30,838 bases of DNA from the NCBI RefSeq assembly GCF_000003605.2, contig NW_003107588.1, positions 106,126-136,963 on the forward strand, given 5' to 3'. The DNA comes from Saccoglossus kowalevskii (lineage: Eukaryota > Hemichordata > Enteropneusta > Harrimaniidae). A program made the translations under genes and the position numbers. This document shows positions 9,720-19,560 of this stretch, one piece after another. How positions within the stretch are numbered: the stretch's first letter is position 1; every line of letters starts with the position of its first letter. The notes beneath the pieces were generated by a model. It was not told the DNA's origin and did not search any database. It was given only the letters and a program-made list of their open reading frames with translations.

Positions 9720-9792
9720 ATATTTGTCCTTGTACAATACATTCCACAGTTCATTCACAAAATAATTATTTCCATTCTGTTTTTTTTTTCAG

Positions 9793-9841
9793 GTATGTGG
9801 ACCATATGCACCAAACCAATCGTCTCTTCAAATTACATTAG
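9793..9841 (+). CDS. Microtubule-inner-protein-like gene, exon 2 (terminal)
   Basis: The acceptor is a poly-T tract ending CAG at 9790-9792. The first G completes the split AGG codon of exon 1. The exon then encodes YVDHMHQTNRLFKLH and stops with TAG at 9839-9841. Phase agreement, a canonical acceptor and a C-terminal block with family-like spacing together support the join. A likely polyadenylation signal, ATTAAA, lies at 9984-9989, followed by a T-rich downstream element at about 10015-10026, giving a 3' UTR of about 165 nt. Confidence 0.7.
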
Positions 9842-9983
9842 GTGCCATTGTACATGTAATGGACAACCAGACCAGACCAGTCTTATTTCATTATTCCGTC
9901 CACAGCTTTAACTTGTACTATTTGAAGTGATGTAGATTTACAAGATGTGTTCTTAATTGAGTCAAAATATTTGAAAAAACAGT

Positions 9984-9989
9984 ATTAAA
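9984..9989 (+). terminator. Polyadenylation signal ATTAAA
   Basis: This is the most common variant of AATAAA. It lies 143 bp after the stop codon at 9841 and is followed within about 30 bp by TTTTGTCTTTTTT, a U-rich downstream element. Confidence 0.45.
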
Positions 9990-11554
9990 TACATTCCGTC
10001 CAAGTAGATGATACTTTTGTCTTTTTTAATTTACACTTTTTATTTATTTTAAAGATTTTGTATTGCTGTGTCGAAAATGCATTTTATGTTGTTACAAAAT
10101 AATCGCATCTTGAATTCCCGTGGTATTTCATAGTTTATATCTCCCTTGCATGTAAAGTTTTTAATTTTTCAATAGACAATTCTTTTGAGTTGGTCAAAAT
10201 CATGATATTTTCTAGCAGTGACAATTTTTTTGGAGTGCTTTTCATGCAATGTCAGTAACTTTCGCAAAATTTTGTCTTCACAAATCGTGAACATTCTAGT
10301 AATGTAGATTAAGTAGTTTACAGTGTATCGATATAACCTTGTCATTACGGGAAAGTGTTTAGAACGATGTAATCCTCTGAGAGTCGTCCACATGCTTCTT
10401 ATTGTGTCAATGTAAACATTAAATCAAGGACTGAGCTCCAACTGTTCAAAATCATGATAATTCCATCTAAACATATATTTCTAGGTCAATACAGCTATAT
10501 TGATATTTGTCTAAATATCGCCATGTGATTATTATGCCTAACAAAGATAAATGTTTCTGGTTAGTTGCACACCACCAAAAAACTATGGGCGGGTTTGTTT
10601 TCACTTATTGCAGCACAGCGCAGCAAGCGCCCTCTATTGACGAATTGATTAAACCTGCAAAATTGTGTGTATCAGCAAATATTTAGCACAAAAAAAATTG
10701 CCTCACTGTTCCAGTATTGAGAAAAAATTTACCGGAAAGGTTTACACTATGTAATGTTTTACTGTAAAACTTGTCACACAGAAAGTATTTAATTTTTAAT
10801 TGACCAGTCACCTCCCTGTGACATGCGCAAAAGAGTTGTAACCTGGTGCATTTTAAAATGCACTGGACAAATGTGAGGCCCAATTGTTTTGCCCTGTTAA
10901 TTTCTGAAGTAGCAATAACTTTTTAGCAGATGACCATCATTTTAGTGGGTCTCTAAGATGTCAGGAATTCTCAAAAACATGGTATGCCTTATTTGTGGCA
11001 TTTATTACAAGTGTATGAAATTTAATTCATTTGTTTGTGGTGCAAGCAACTGAACTACCAATATGTTATAAACTCGCTATTACATTGTTGTGAAATGTAT
11101 AATAAATATATTGTGTGCTGTTAACTGTTGGTGTTCGCCTGATTCATTCTACATGCTTGATTACCAATAAGTTTTGCTGGTTTCCAGTCATGGCACATTA
11201 ACGCGTTGCCTTGCTGACAACATACTATTTATATCCGCAATGTGTGCAGGTTTTCAGCAGGCAATGTTGAGCTAATGACTTGTAACCCCCCCCCCCCCAC
11301 AATTTGTTTTTGGTCGGCGTAAAACAAAAAAGAAAGGAAATGTTTTTGTCGTTGATGGCGCAATATCTTGTTTTTGCTTGTGCAGATCATGATCGTCGGT
11401 TGGTGCAGGTTACAGGAAATAAAAGGCATTTTACGTTTTTACATGAAATAAAATAAAAGTTCCATTTACAGTAAAAAATATTTTGTTTACACTTTATAAT
11501 TAATAATTACAACATTTAATGTTTAATTTAATGGGAAAAGCTTTATACTTGATA
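9990..11554. other. Intergenic, no supported gene
   Basis: It contains a 74-codon minus-strand open frame (10169-10393) of plausible but unrecognised composition, a perfect GTTTTAC-T-GTAAAAC palindrome at 10756-10770 that resembles a solo end of the 1966-2342 MITE family, and a run of 13 C at 11286-11298. None of these supports a gene call. Confidence 0.4.
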
Positions 11555-12479
11555 CTATACTTGACTGTTGTTCCGGAGTTTGGGGTTTTAGTAAATTTGA
11601 AAAGTGTGAAATGATTCAAAATAGGGCTTTAATATTTTTTTCTTGGCACCCATAGGTTTTCCCCACTCCCGGCCGTTAAAGGTGACACTGGGTGGGTCTC
11701 GTGCAGAGATCGGAGATGGGCCCATATGGTTAGACTGTGGAAGCGTCTTACTGAACTTGATGACAATAGACTAGTTAAACGAGTATTTCTGTGGGATCAC
11801 TCCCTAAATTATAATAATTGGTCATTGGAGATTTACCAAATTATGGAGCTCGTTGACTTAAATTATGAACACCTAATTACCATAAATATACATGCATTAA
11901 GGGAAAATTTTGCGAGGAGGTCAGAGTCATCTTGGTCAGAAGATGTTAGTCACAAACCAAAGTTACGTGTCTATGCAACTTTTAAATTTGAATACTATAA
12001 ACCAGAAAAGTACGTACTAATAAATTTAAGTCGGGGTCAAAGGTCACTATTAGCTCAACTGCGCATGGGCATTTTGCCTCTCCGTATTGAGACTGGGCGA
12101 TTTAGACACGAGCCTGTAAGTGAACGAATTTTGTGATGCAAACGTTGTTGAGGACGAAATGCATTTTTGTTTGACTGACAGCAATACAATGAATTGAGGC
12201 ATGAGTATCTAGATTCAATTCTTAATGAAATAACTGGCATATCACGGGAACAAATGGTTCGTTAATTTTCAAAACTTGCTCTTTTTATAGAAAAGGCCTT
12301 TTACAAAAGAAGAAATTTGTTGTACGTCTGAATTTAATTTTCCTACACGAAATGAACTACACGATTGTATTGTTGATATATTATTTCAAGCTCTCTTTCA
12401 TAACCTGGTGACTTATAAGTCCACTGGGCTGGGCAGTTCACTGCGCTGCAGGTCACTATAATAAATTACTTACTTACTA
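11555..12479 (+). pseudogene. 5'-truncated non-LTR retrotransposon (LINE), C-terminal end of ORF2
   Basis: The translation reads VWGFSKFEKCEMIQNRA, then in another frame GTHRFSPLPAVKGDTGWVSC and RRWAHMVRLWKRL, and later LAQLRMGILPLRIETGRFR, followed after a second shift by ANVVEDEMHF and NELRHEYLDSILNEI. These are the conserved blocks downstream of reverse transcriptase in animal LINE polyproteins, including the region near the terminal Cys-containing motif. Two frameshifts are visible: an extra T in the poly-T run at about 11633-11642 and another near 12130. In-frame stops also occur at the far end. The longest intact piece is 11726-12136. The 3' end runs into AATAAATTACTTACTTAC, a short-repeat tail typical of LINE 3' ends. 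The reverse transcriptase and endonuclease parts are missing, so it is a dead copy inserted by target-primed reverse transcription with 5' truncation. Confidence 0.85.
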
Positions 12480-14241
12480 TACCCTTACACTGGCAAAAAA
12501 TAAGATTTTTTTACAAATTACGGACGAATAAAATAACTGATTACATTTTACACCTTGACCGTTTCTACGATTTTACGTTTTTTTTATTTATTTAAATTAC
12601 ATTATTAGGAAAATTAAAACAATTGATTACAGCTTACGAAAATACCTCTTGCCAACCCTCATTATTCTTGTGTGCTGGCTATCATCAAGGAAAGATTGTT
12701 GGTAAATTCGTTGCCGCGTTTGTAAATAAAAGTATCACCCGATTACCCGAGTATGAAAGATAATCTTTCTAAGATTGGCGTCCATGGTATGACTTGTAGT
12801 ATATAAACATAATAAGTATCTCGTCTCTAGACGTTTATTTAACTATTTATTTTTCATATATTTTGTTTTTGTTTCATTTATTTACTGGTATTTTTTAAAG
12901 CTATTTGTAATCACGCAATCTCGCAAAGGGATTTTGCGATCAGAAAAAATAAATTTAAACAACGTTACAAAAAATAACCCCAAATATCTAAACTAATTTT
13001 CAAATAAAATATAAAAAATCTCTACAACAGATTTAATTTTAATCAGATTGGTCCATTCACAGTTACACATTAATTAAAATATTGTTAATTGGGGTATTTT
13101 CGTCACGTGTGCAATTAAATAATGAAGGTTTATGTCGATCAAATTTCATATAAAAAAATGGTAAGGAATCTTGACTGCTATATATGACATTAGTTATAAA
13201 ACAATATTTTCACTTCATAAGTCAACAAATAAACATGGTCATTGCCACTGACTTTCCAAAAAAACCCGCAGAATGTTAAAGGTGGTGGTAGTCACGCTGC
13301 GCTACATTTGAGTTGATAAACAATGATTTTCTGACAATCCAGTGCGCCCTTCCGATGAAAATCACAAGTAAGAGGTTTGACCTGAGGCACGACTTGCACT
13401 ATTACCGGTGACTCCGTCGATACTTTCCAATCACTTAAAAAAATTAAGCTTAGTGACGTCTCAGTTTGTACTCGTTGATCTGCCAAAGTCGTCATCTGAG
13501 ACCCAGATATCGCGCGCATGCGTGGCGCGACGACTACCGCCCTTTAAACTGTTTAAAACACCGTCACACAAAATTGCATTGAAAAGAGATCAATGCTATA
13601 AAATACACGTATATATAAAAGAAGACCAATGGTAGATCGATGAAACTAAACTTATGTATCCGATAATTCGAGCTGCGTGTTAAAGTGATACATTTTTATT
13701 TTCACTGTCATTTAATTTCGCTATTTTGATATATTGAACAATTAGTTCACGAACAGTTCTATCGTTATTTTACATGTTCACGTTGATTTCATTTAGCGGA
13801 TTTTGCATATTTTTGGAATTAGCTGACGGAATGTTCCGCATGTATCTGGAGAACTCTGACCTTATCCGATGACTATCGGAGGTTATGATAATTACGGCTT
13901 CGAGTAAGCTCATTTTTCTATAGCGACATTGCACTCATAATGATTATCGGCCAATTATCAGATAATTATCACCGTTATCAACATCATATGTCTATCATCT
14001 TTTATTGACTATGTTTTAACACACAAATGTGCAAAAATTAGTCGTTATATCTTTGATCATGAACACAGAGCATGTAACAGTTAGTCTGTGTTAAAAATAA
14101 CTTATAAAAGTTTCTTGAAAGCCAAAACAAATGTCGTATCGTGGTCAGAGGCAATGAAATGAAAACATCTAAGAAAACGCTGCCATTCAAAGTTGATAAA
14201 CAATTTGCAAAGCCACAATTATTTGAGGGTACTAGTAACTT
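12480..14241. other. Intergenic with a CpG/NRF1-containing patch
   Basis: Mostly AT-rich. A patch at about 13290-13560 is richer in CpG and contains GCGCATGCG (13514-13522, NRF1-like) and a TGACGTCT near-CRE at about 13454. Opposing 75-codon frames at 13292-13519 (minus) and 13408-13635 (plus) have no recognisable signature. It may be a promoter or an old promoter relic; no exon can be supported. Confidence 0.35.
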
Positions 14242-14320
14242 TAGAATAGAATAGAATAGAATAGAATAGAATAGAATAGAATAGAATAGAATAGAATAGA
14301 ATAGAATAGAATAGAATAGA
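14242..14320. repeat. (AATAG)n pentanucleotide microsatellite, about 16 copies
   Basis: Uninterrupted AATAG/TAGAA repeats run for about 79 bp. The purity suggests recent expansion and likely length polymorphism. The minus-strand open frame that crosses it (repeated FYSIL) is a repeat artefact. Confidence 0.95.
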
Positions 14321-15605
14321 TTTACTTTAGTATGACTATAGAGGACTCTATAATATAACGTAATTACATTAGAAGACAAGAGTCGTAACTCAGAGACGGA
14401 CGTCTGTTGGTGCTCTGGGGTCGCAACGAAAGGTGAAGTGAAAGAAGAGCTTTAATGATTGAACAAACAAACTAAACGTGTTTTGTTCATGGTGAACTCC
14501 CAAGTGACATGGAATGTGTGTCCGTTCAAGCACACTCCCTCCTTTGCGGAGGGACTGGGGTCCAAGGTATCAAGAGAGCGAATGTTTTGTCTATGAAATT
14601 CAAGAGATATTAACCATCAAATCCCTGCCGCTAGAGGGCGTATCAACATAAATTACGAACTTGAATAACGCTTGTACTAATTATAATATGAGTTTCAGAT
14701 TTCGGTGTAATTCTATTTCTAAAATCACATTTTGAACATAATCCAAGTCAACGTAAAGTGAAAATTATAATTGTTCATTTAATGTCGTTACGGATAAAAA
14801 GAAAAAAATCATAAAGGTGTTTGTGTGAGAGTTTGGTCCGAGCACCGTGACCGTGACCTTTAAGACATTGGTGAGGTAAATCTACAAATCCCAGTTTTCG
14901 GCCACAAATGTTATTTATAAACAACACTTCTCTAAAATAGTACAGTGGCCCCAACTGTGTATTTACGCCAGCCAATATTCTTATACTGCTTCAGATATCA
15001 ATTTAATTTTAATCTTCAACTCACGTGACATAGCAATGGACTCCAGCATGACAACATGCATAAAACATCAATTGAACCAAACCTCACCGTACTGTACTGT
15101 ACCGTACTACCCCATTTGTTGATATAATTTATTTGTAATGCTGCGTGTGCATGTTACGCCGACATTTTAATGTCATTCTTGTATTTTCTGATCTGTTTTT
15201 GTGAACAATTTCATGTACTGAGAGTATGTACACATTATAGTACATTTTGCCACAGAAACTATATTTCATTTCTGTGTACATGTATTTTATATTATGGGGC
15301 ATGGATCATTATGCGGACGGACGGACGCACGGAGGTAAATCTGTACAATTCTTGTTGTTCTTAATTATTATTATTATTTTAATTTTATTGTACTACAAGT
15401 ATTTTGTTTAGACTATAAGTATCATTGGTTGCGTGAAAATGTAGGATTGTGTGCCACTAATATTGTGGGAATGTGTATTTTAAGCATTGGTTTTTTTTTT
15501 TTTTTTTTGCCAACATGGATTTCGTGATGCCCCGAGGAACCATACAAATCAAGAAAAAAAAATGCAGTATTGCTACGCTATTTTCTTTGAAAAATGTCAA
15601 ATAAT
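14321..15605. other. Intergenic with simple-sequence patches
   Basis: It holds a CTCF-like motif at 14628-14640, a short GGAC-type run near 15314-15328 and an 18-nt poly-T tract at 15491-15508. No gene is supported. Confidence 0.4.
14628..14640 (+). promoter_or_regulatory. CTCF-like core motif
   Basis: CCGCTAGAGGGCG matches CCASYAGRKGGCR with one mismatch at the third position. It is oriented rightward, towards the two minisatellites. Confidence 0.35.
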
Positions 15606-16064
15606 GGTCGTTACGGTACCAGGAAAACTAGTAAAATAATGGGCACGGGGTCGTTATGGTATCGGGAGAACTAGTAAAAAAAAGAGTTCGTCATGGTTTC
15701 GGAGAAGTGGTAATAAAAATCGGAGAACTAATACAATAGAGGTCGGCACGGTAAATTGCGAATTAGTAAAAAGAGGTAGGATAGCTAGTGAAAGGGCCTA
15801 GGGTGGAACTATCGGAGAACTAGTAACGGAGAGGTCGTCACGGTATGAGGAGAACTTAGTCTAGTAACAGAAAGGTCGTCACGATATCGGGAGAACATAG
15901 ACTAGTAAAAAGAGGTCATCACGGTATCGGAGAACTAGTAAAAAAAGAGGTCGTCACGGTATCGGAGAACTAGTAAAAAGGAGGTCGTCACGGTATCGGA
16001 GAAATCACTGTGGTACGAGAGATTTAGTAAAAGAGAGGTCGAAGCGCGGTATCGGGAGAACTAT
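15606..16064 (+). repeat. Minisatellite, unit about 34-43 bp
   Basis: About 12 diverged units follow the pattern GGTCGTCACGGTATCGG - AGAACTAGTAAAAAG. The most regular copies start near 15914, 15949 and 15983 (periods 35 and 34). The left half is more degenerate, with truncated units and periods up to 43. It has no continuous open frame. It shares blocks with the larger array at 18.6 kb. Confidence 0.85.
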
Positions 16065-17303
16065 GACATCGTATCACAATGACTGTGTATCAGACTATAT
16101 ATAAGCATCAAATAATGCAAAGGAACATATTTAAATCGACCCGCTACCTCCGGACCTCCCTATTCTTTACGAGTATCGTAGCTCTTATTTATTCGAACAT
16201 ATTACGTAAAATAACTAGTAGCGGTGAGAATTGTACAAGCATCCATCGGACAACGATCTACAAGCAAATATACTATTATTTTGTTCTCGTGTTATTGCGC
16301 GCTTACATTAAAATATTTTTTATTAGTGAGCTTGAACGCTTTGAAGTATATTTTGAGTGATGATGAGCGTTGTTTTTTGTGGAGCGTTGTCGCAGTAACG
16401 CATCAGAGCCATTACATCGCATTGCCATGTACGGTAATAGCTGTTGGAGTAATTTGCATAATTATATCCATGTACATGTATAAGTACGTCTTGTTTCCAG
16501 ACGGTAACAGCGCCCTCGTTGGAGACTCAATGTAGCAAATAGGATTATTTTTCATTTGGTGCCCAAACACAGAGAAAAGAGGACGTTAGGTTGCATCCCT
16601 ATGAACACGTTGTATTTAAATGTACAGCGTTGGGTGAAAAACCTGAGTTCTTTAGAAAAACTTGAAATTCACCTTGGAAAACAAAATTCTCTAAGGTCTA
16701 TGTCTAAATGTACTAATAACGTGTCTGGTCATTATTCTGGTGAATCAAAAGTGCATATACACAATTATTTTGGAATGTGAATTATAAGATTTAGACCCCC
16801 TCATGAAATAGCTTCCTTCATGTGACGTTGCATAAACTTGTGCATACCTGCGGACAAAAGGTGTCATTAGTAATAGTGACGTAACAAGGTATGCGTTTTT
16901 GAGAGGATTCACAGTTCACATTGAGGGCGCAATTGTAAGACGGCAAGTCGTAATTTATTTAATATAGGTGAAAGTTTACGGGTTCACGCTCGCCGATAAT
17001 CGATCATCCTCCTTGACATGACGTCATTCGCCACGCAGGTGTCATTTGCTATCTGTGTGACGTATTGTGCGCCGCAAAGATTCTCATTAACAAATATGCC
17101 ATGCCCTAGATCCAAGCAGACCCGGGGATTCCTAACTAAATCTCATTTTAAAATACGCGTAAATTATTACACGCTACTTTCAAAGAAATATGAATGCAAT
17201 GACGAAAGAACCATGCAGTTTTTCACGGAAAATTTGATTTTAAATTCCGATGAATCATGGCAGTGTTTTTTCTTACCGTGTCCGTCCTAACTCGACATGG
17301 TTC
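16065..17303. other. Intergenic, no supported gene
   Basis: Overlapping frames of about 90-100 codons occur (16079-16535, 17018-17290), with hydrophobic A/T-driven composition and no motif, splice or homology support. A full CRE (TGACGTCA) is at 17019-17026 beside moderately CpG-rich sequence. No exon downstream of it could be defined. Confidence 0.35.
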
Positions 17304-17435
17304 GCACTGGCGGATTCAGAAATTCGATAGGGGGCTCCCATTGACGTGGGCTGGGTTTCTCAATTCATTTGCCAATTATTTTTTGTTTGCAGGCTGAAAG
17401 GGGCCTGGCGCGCCGTCCCTAAATCCGCGCGTGCC
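17304..17435. mobile_element. Short GC-rich MITE remnant
   Basis: The left end, GCACTGGCGGATTCAG, is an imperfect inverted copy of the right end, which reads GGCACGCGCGGATTTAG on the minus strand. AGGGGGCTCCC and GGGGCCTGGCGCGCC lie just inside. The CTGGCGGATTCAG-type end is a recurrent form in animal and plant MITEs of the hAT type, from memory. Target duplications were not established. Confidence 0.45.
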
Positions 17436-18599
17436 TTGAATGAACTCAGTTCGTTGACTGACTCTCATAATAAAACATATCTATTTCTTCATTGAAAAAA
17501 AAACTTACACTGAATGAATAATATCGTGATAATTTTTAATTTGAAAAGAAATTTCAAGAGCAACGACATGATAATTGAATGATCTCGGTAGAACAAATTG
17601 ACTATAAAGAACACGTTTTAGCTGGAAAACGGTGCCTCGACTGAAATTGCAAAAAATCAAATTGCGTATACTTGCTACCATTACACCCACACCCCAGCCA
17701 CACCCTTAGCGTGACCACCGATTTATCTAGTAGCAAGCTGGAACACTGATTTTATACAACATTTACTATAACAGAAAATGACATCATATTAGGGGTTCAT
17801 GCATCCTGAGTGTTGGTTTCCACCATTCACGTCGTTAACCGTGATATTACACAGCATTATACATTCAACCCACGCACACACCGTTACACGTTTGAAAGAG
17901 AAGATCATTACAATCTTTGGGGCTAGAAAAGCGGACAGGGCTTCGGGGTGTCACAATTTTCCACCATCACGTGTCTTTTTATGCACTATAAACAATCAAT
18001 CATCAATGAGCTGAGAACAATATTTCCACAATCCAAATTAAAGTCGACCCCTTTACCCGTAGTTGACGGTATCCGTTATCAGTATCACGAACGAGCTTTG
18101 CAGAGTCGTGACACCCACGTCTCACCTCGTCTCTGTAGTACAATTCTGAATACAGTATACTCAGCGTCTAACACCATCTGGGGGCGGCCATCCATGAGTA
18201 CCAATGATCGATCCGAACCAGATCGATAATGCCTCTCTTCTCAGCGATCTACTACCTCACCGTTTTCACAAGATTTTTGTTGAGAGTTATCGATTTTATT
18301 TGCATAGTTGCATATGTATTATTCTTGATTTGATTTTCGTAAAATTGTGAATTTTTTGCTCTGTTTCAGAAAAAAAAAATCACAAGAAAGAACGGCACAC
18401 CCACATACTCTTTTCTCACCCCTAGCATTCAGGAATGAATATATACTGTGAATGTCATGTGTAATGGCAGTTTCATTTTCAATCATTTCGCGTTTTTTTC
18501 TCAATTGCACCAGCCAAAAACGACCATTATTGACCCCTTGATGCGGCAACATGTCCATTTCAGTTACTGGGTCACTATTAACCAATAGATACAATAGTC
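17436..18599. other. Intergenic, no supported gene
   Basis: Frames of up to 93 codons on both strands (17799-18229 plus, 18319-18594 minus) overlap each other and show no domain, signal peptide or splice support. Nothing else was recognised. Confidence 0.35.
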
Positions 18600-19560
18600 A
18601 TATTCAGTAACGCACGAATTTTAAGACTGATTCGTTATCAACACCCGATAACTACGAGTCAGTGAACTAGTAATTCTTACTAATTCATATTACTGAATTC
18701 ACATTACAGTAACGCACTACTTTGAGATACTGGGTCATTACCAACCCCCGAATAACTGTGAGTCAATAAACTAGTAACGCTTACTGAATTCACATTACAG
18801 TAACGCACCACTTTGAGCTACTGGGTCATTACTAACCCCCGAATAACTGTGAGTCAGTGAACTAGTAACTCTTACTGAATTCACATTACAGTAACGCACC
18901 ACTTTGAGCTACTGGGTCATTACCAACCCCAGGATAACTGAGTCAATGAACAAGTAACGCTTAATGAATTCACATTACAGTAACGTACTATTTTGAGTTA
19001 CTGGGTCATTACCAACCCCAGGATAACTATGAGTTCAATGAAACTAGTAACGCTTACTGAATTCACATTACAGTAACGTACTATTTTGTGTTACTGGGTC
19101 ATTACCAACCCCAGGATAACTATGAATCAATGAACTAGTAACGCTTACTGAATTCACATTACAGTAACGCACTATTTTGAGTTACTGGTCATTATCAACC
19201 CCAGGATAACTATGAGTCATGAACTAGTAACGCTTACTGAATTCACATTACAGTAACGCACATTTTAAGTTACTGGGTCATTATAACACCAGGATAACTA
19301 TGAGTCAATGAACTAGTAAGCTTACTGAATTCCCATTACAGTAACGTAGTAATTTTCAGTTATTGAATCATAATCAATTCCATGATAACTATGAATCATT
19401 GAACTAGTACCATAGTGAATTAGTAACGCTTATGTTACAGTAACGCATCATTTTGAGTTACTGGGTCATTAACAACACCATGATAACTGCAAGACAATGA
19501 ACTAGTAACGCTTACTGAATTCATGTAGCAGTAACAACGCAGTAATTATCAGTTACATGA
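18600..19560 (+). repeat. Minisatellite, unit about 91 bp, about 11 copies
   Basis: Copies of the ACAGTAACG landmark start at 18706, 18797, 18888, 18977, 19070, 19161, 19250, 19338, 19437 and about 19529 (periods 88-99). A diverged copy precedes them at about 18603. Each unit contains, in order, ACAGTAACGCAC, GTTACTGGGTCATTACC, AACCCCAGGATAACTATGAG, TCAATGAACTAGTAACGC and TTACTGAATTCACATT. Inner copies are nearly identical and edge copies are diverged, the usual sign of unequal exchange in the centre. Every unit carries EcoRI (GAATTC) or SpeI (ACTAGT) type sites, with minor losses. No coding frame. Confidence 0.95.

Larger units (their letters stand above)
6772..9792 (+). other. 3,021-bp intron of the 6338 gene
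   Basis: It begins GTAAGC after AG and ends TTTTTTTTTTCAG before exon 2, both canonical. It contains a second X-box-like sequence, CTCACC-AT-GGAAAC (7145-7158), the 27-bp palindrome at 7450 and three separate foldback elements (7587-8363, 8412-8578, 8780-9719). These elements, with the palindrome, account for about two thirds of its length. No internal exon was recognised. Confidence 0.65.

Noticed and set aside
10169-10393. 74-codon minus-strand frame (MWTTLRGLHRSK...) just past the 3' end of the 6338 gene
   Set aside because: Composition is plausible but there is no domain, splice signal, promoter or recognisable homology; length is within chance for AT-rich DNA.
14038-14379. 113-codon minus-strand frame with repeated FYSIL
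   Set aside because: Produced by translating the AATAG microsatellite.
16079-16535. Overlapping membrane-like frames of 93 and 103 codons
   Set aside because: They overlap in different frames, are A/T-driven, and show no start context, motif or conservation clue.
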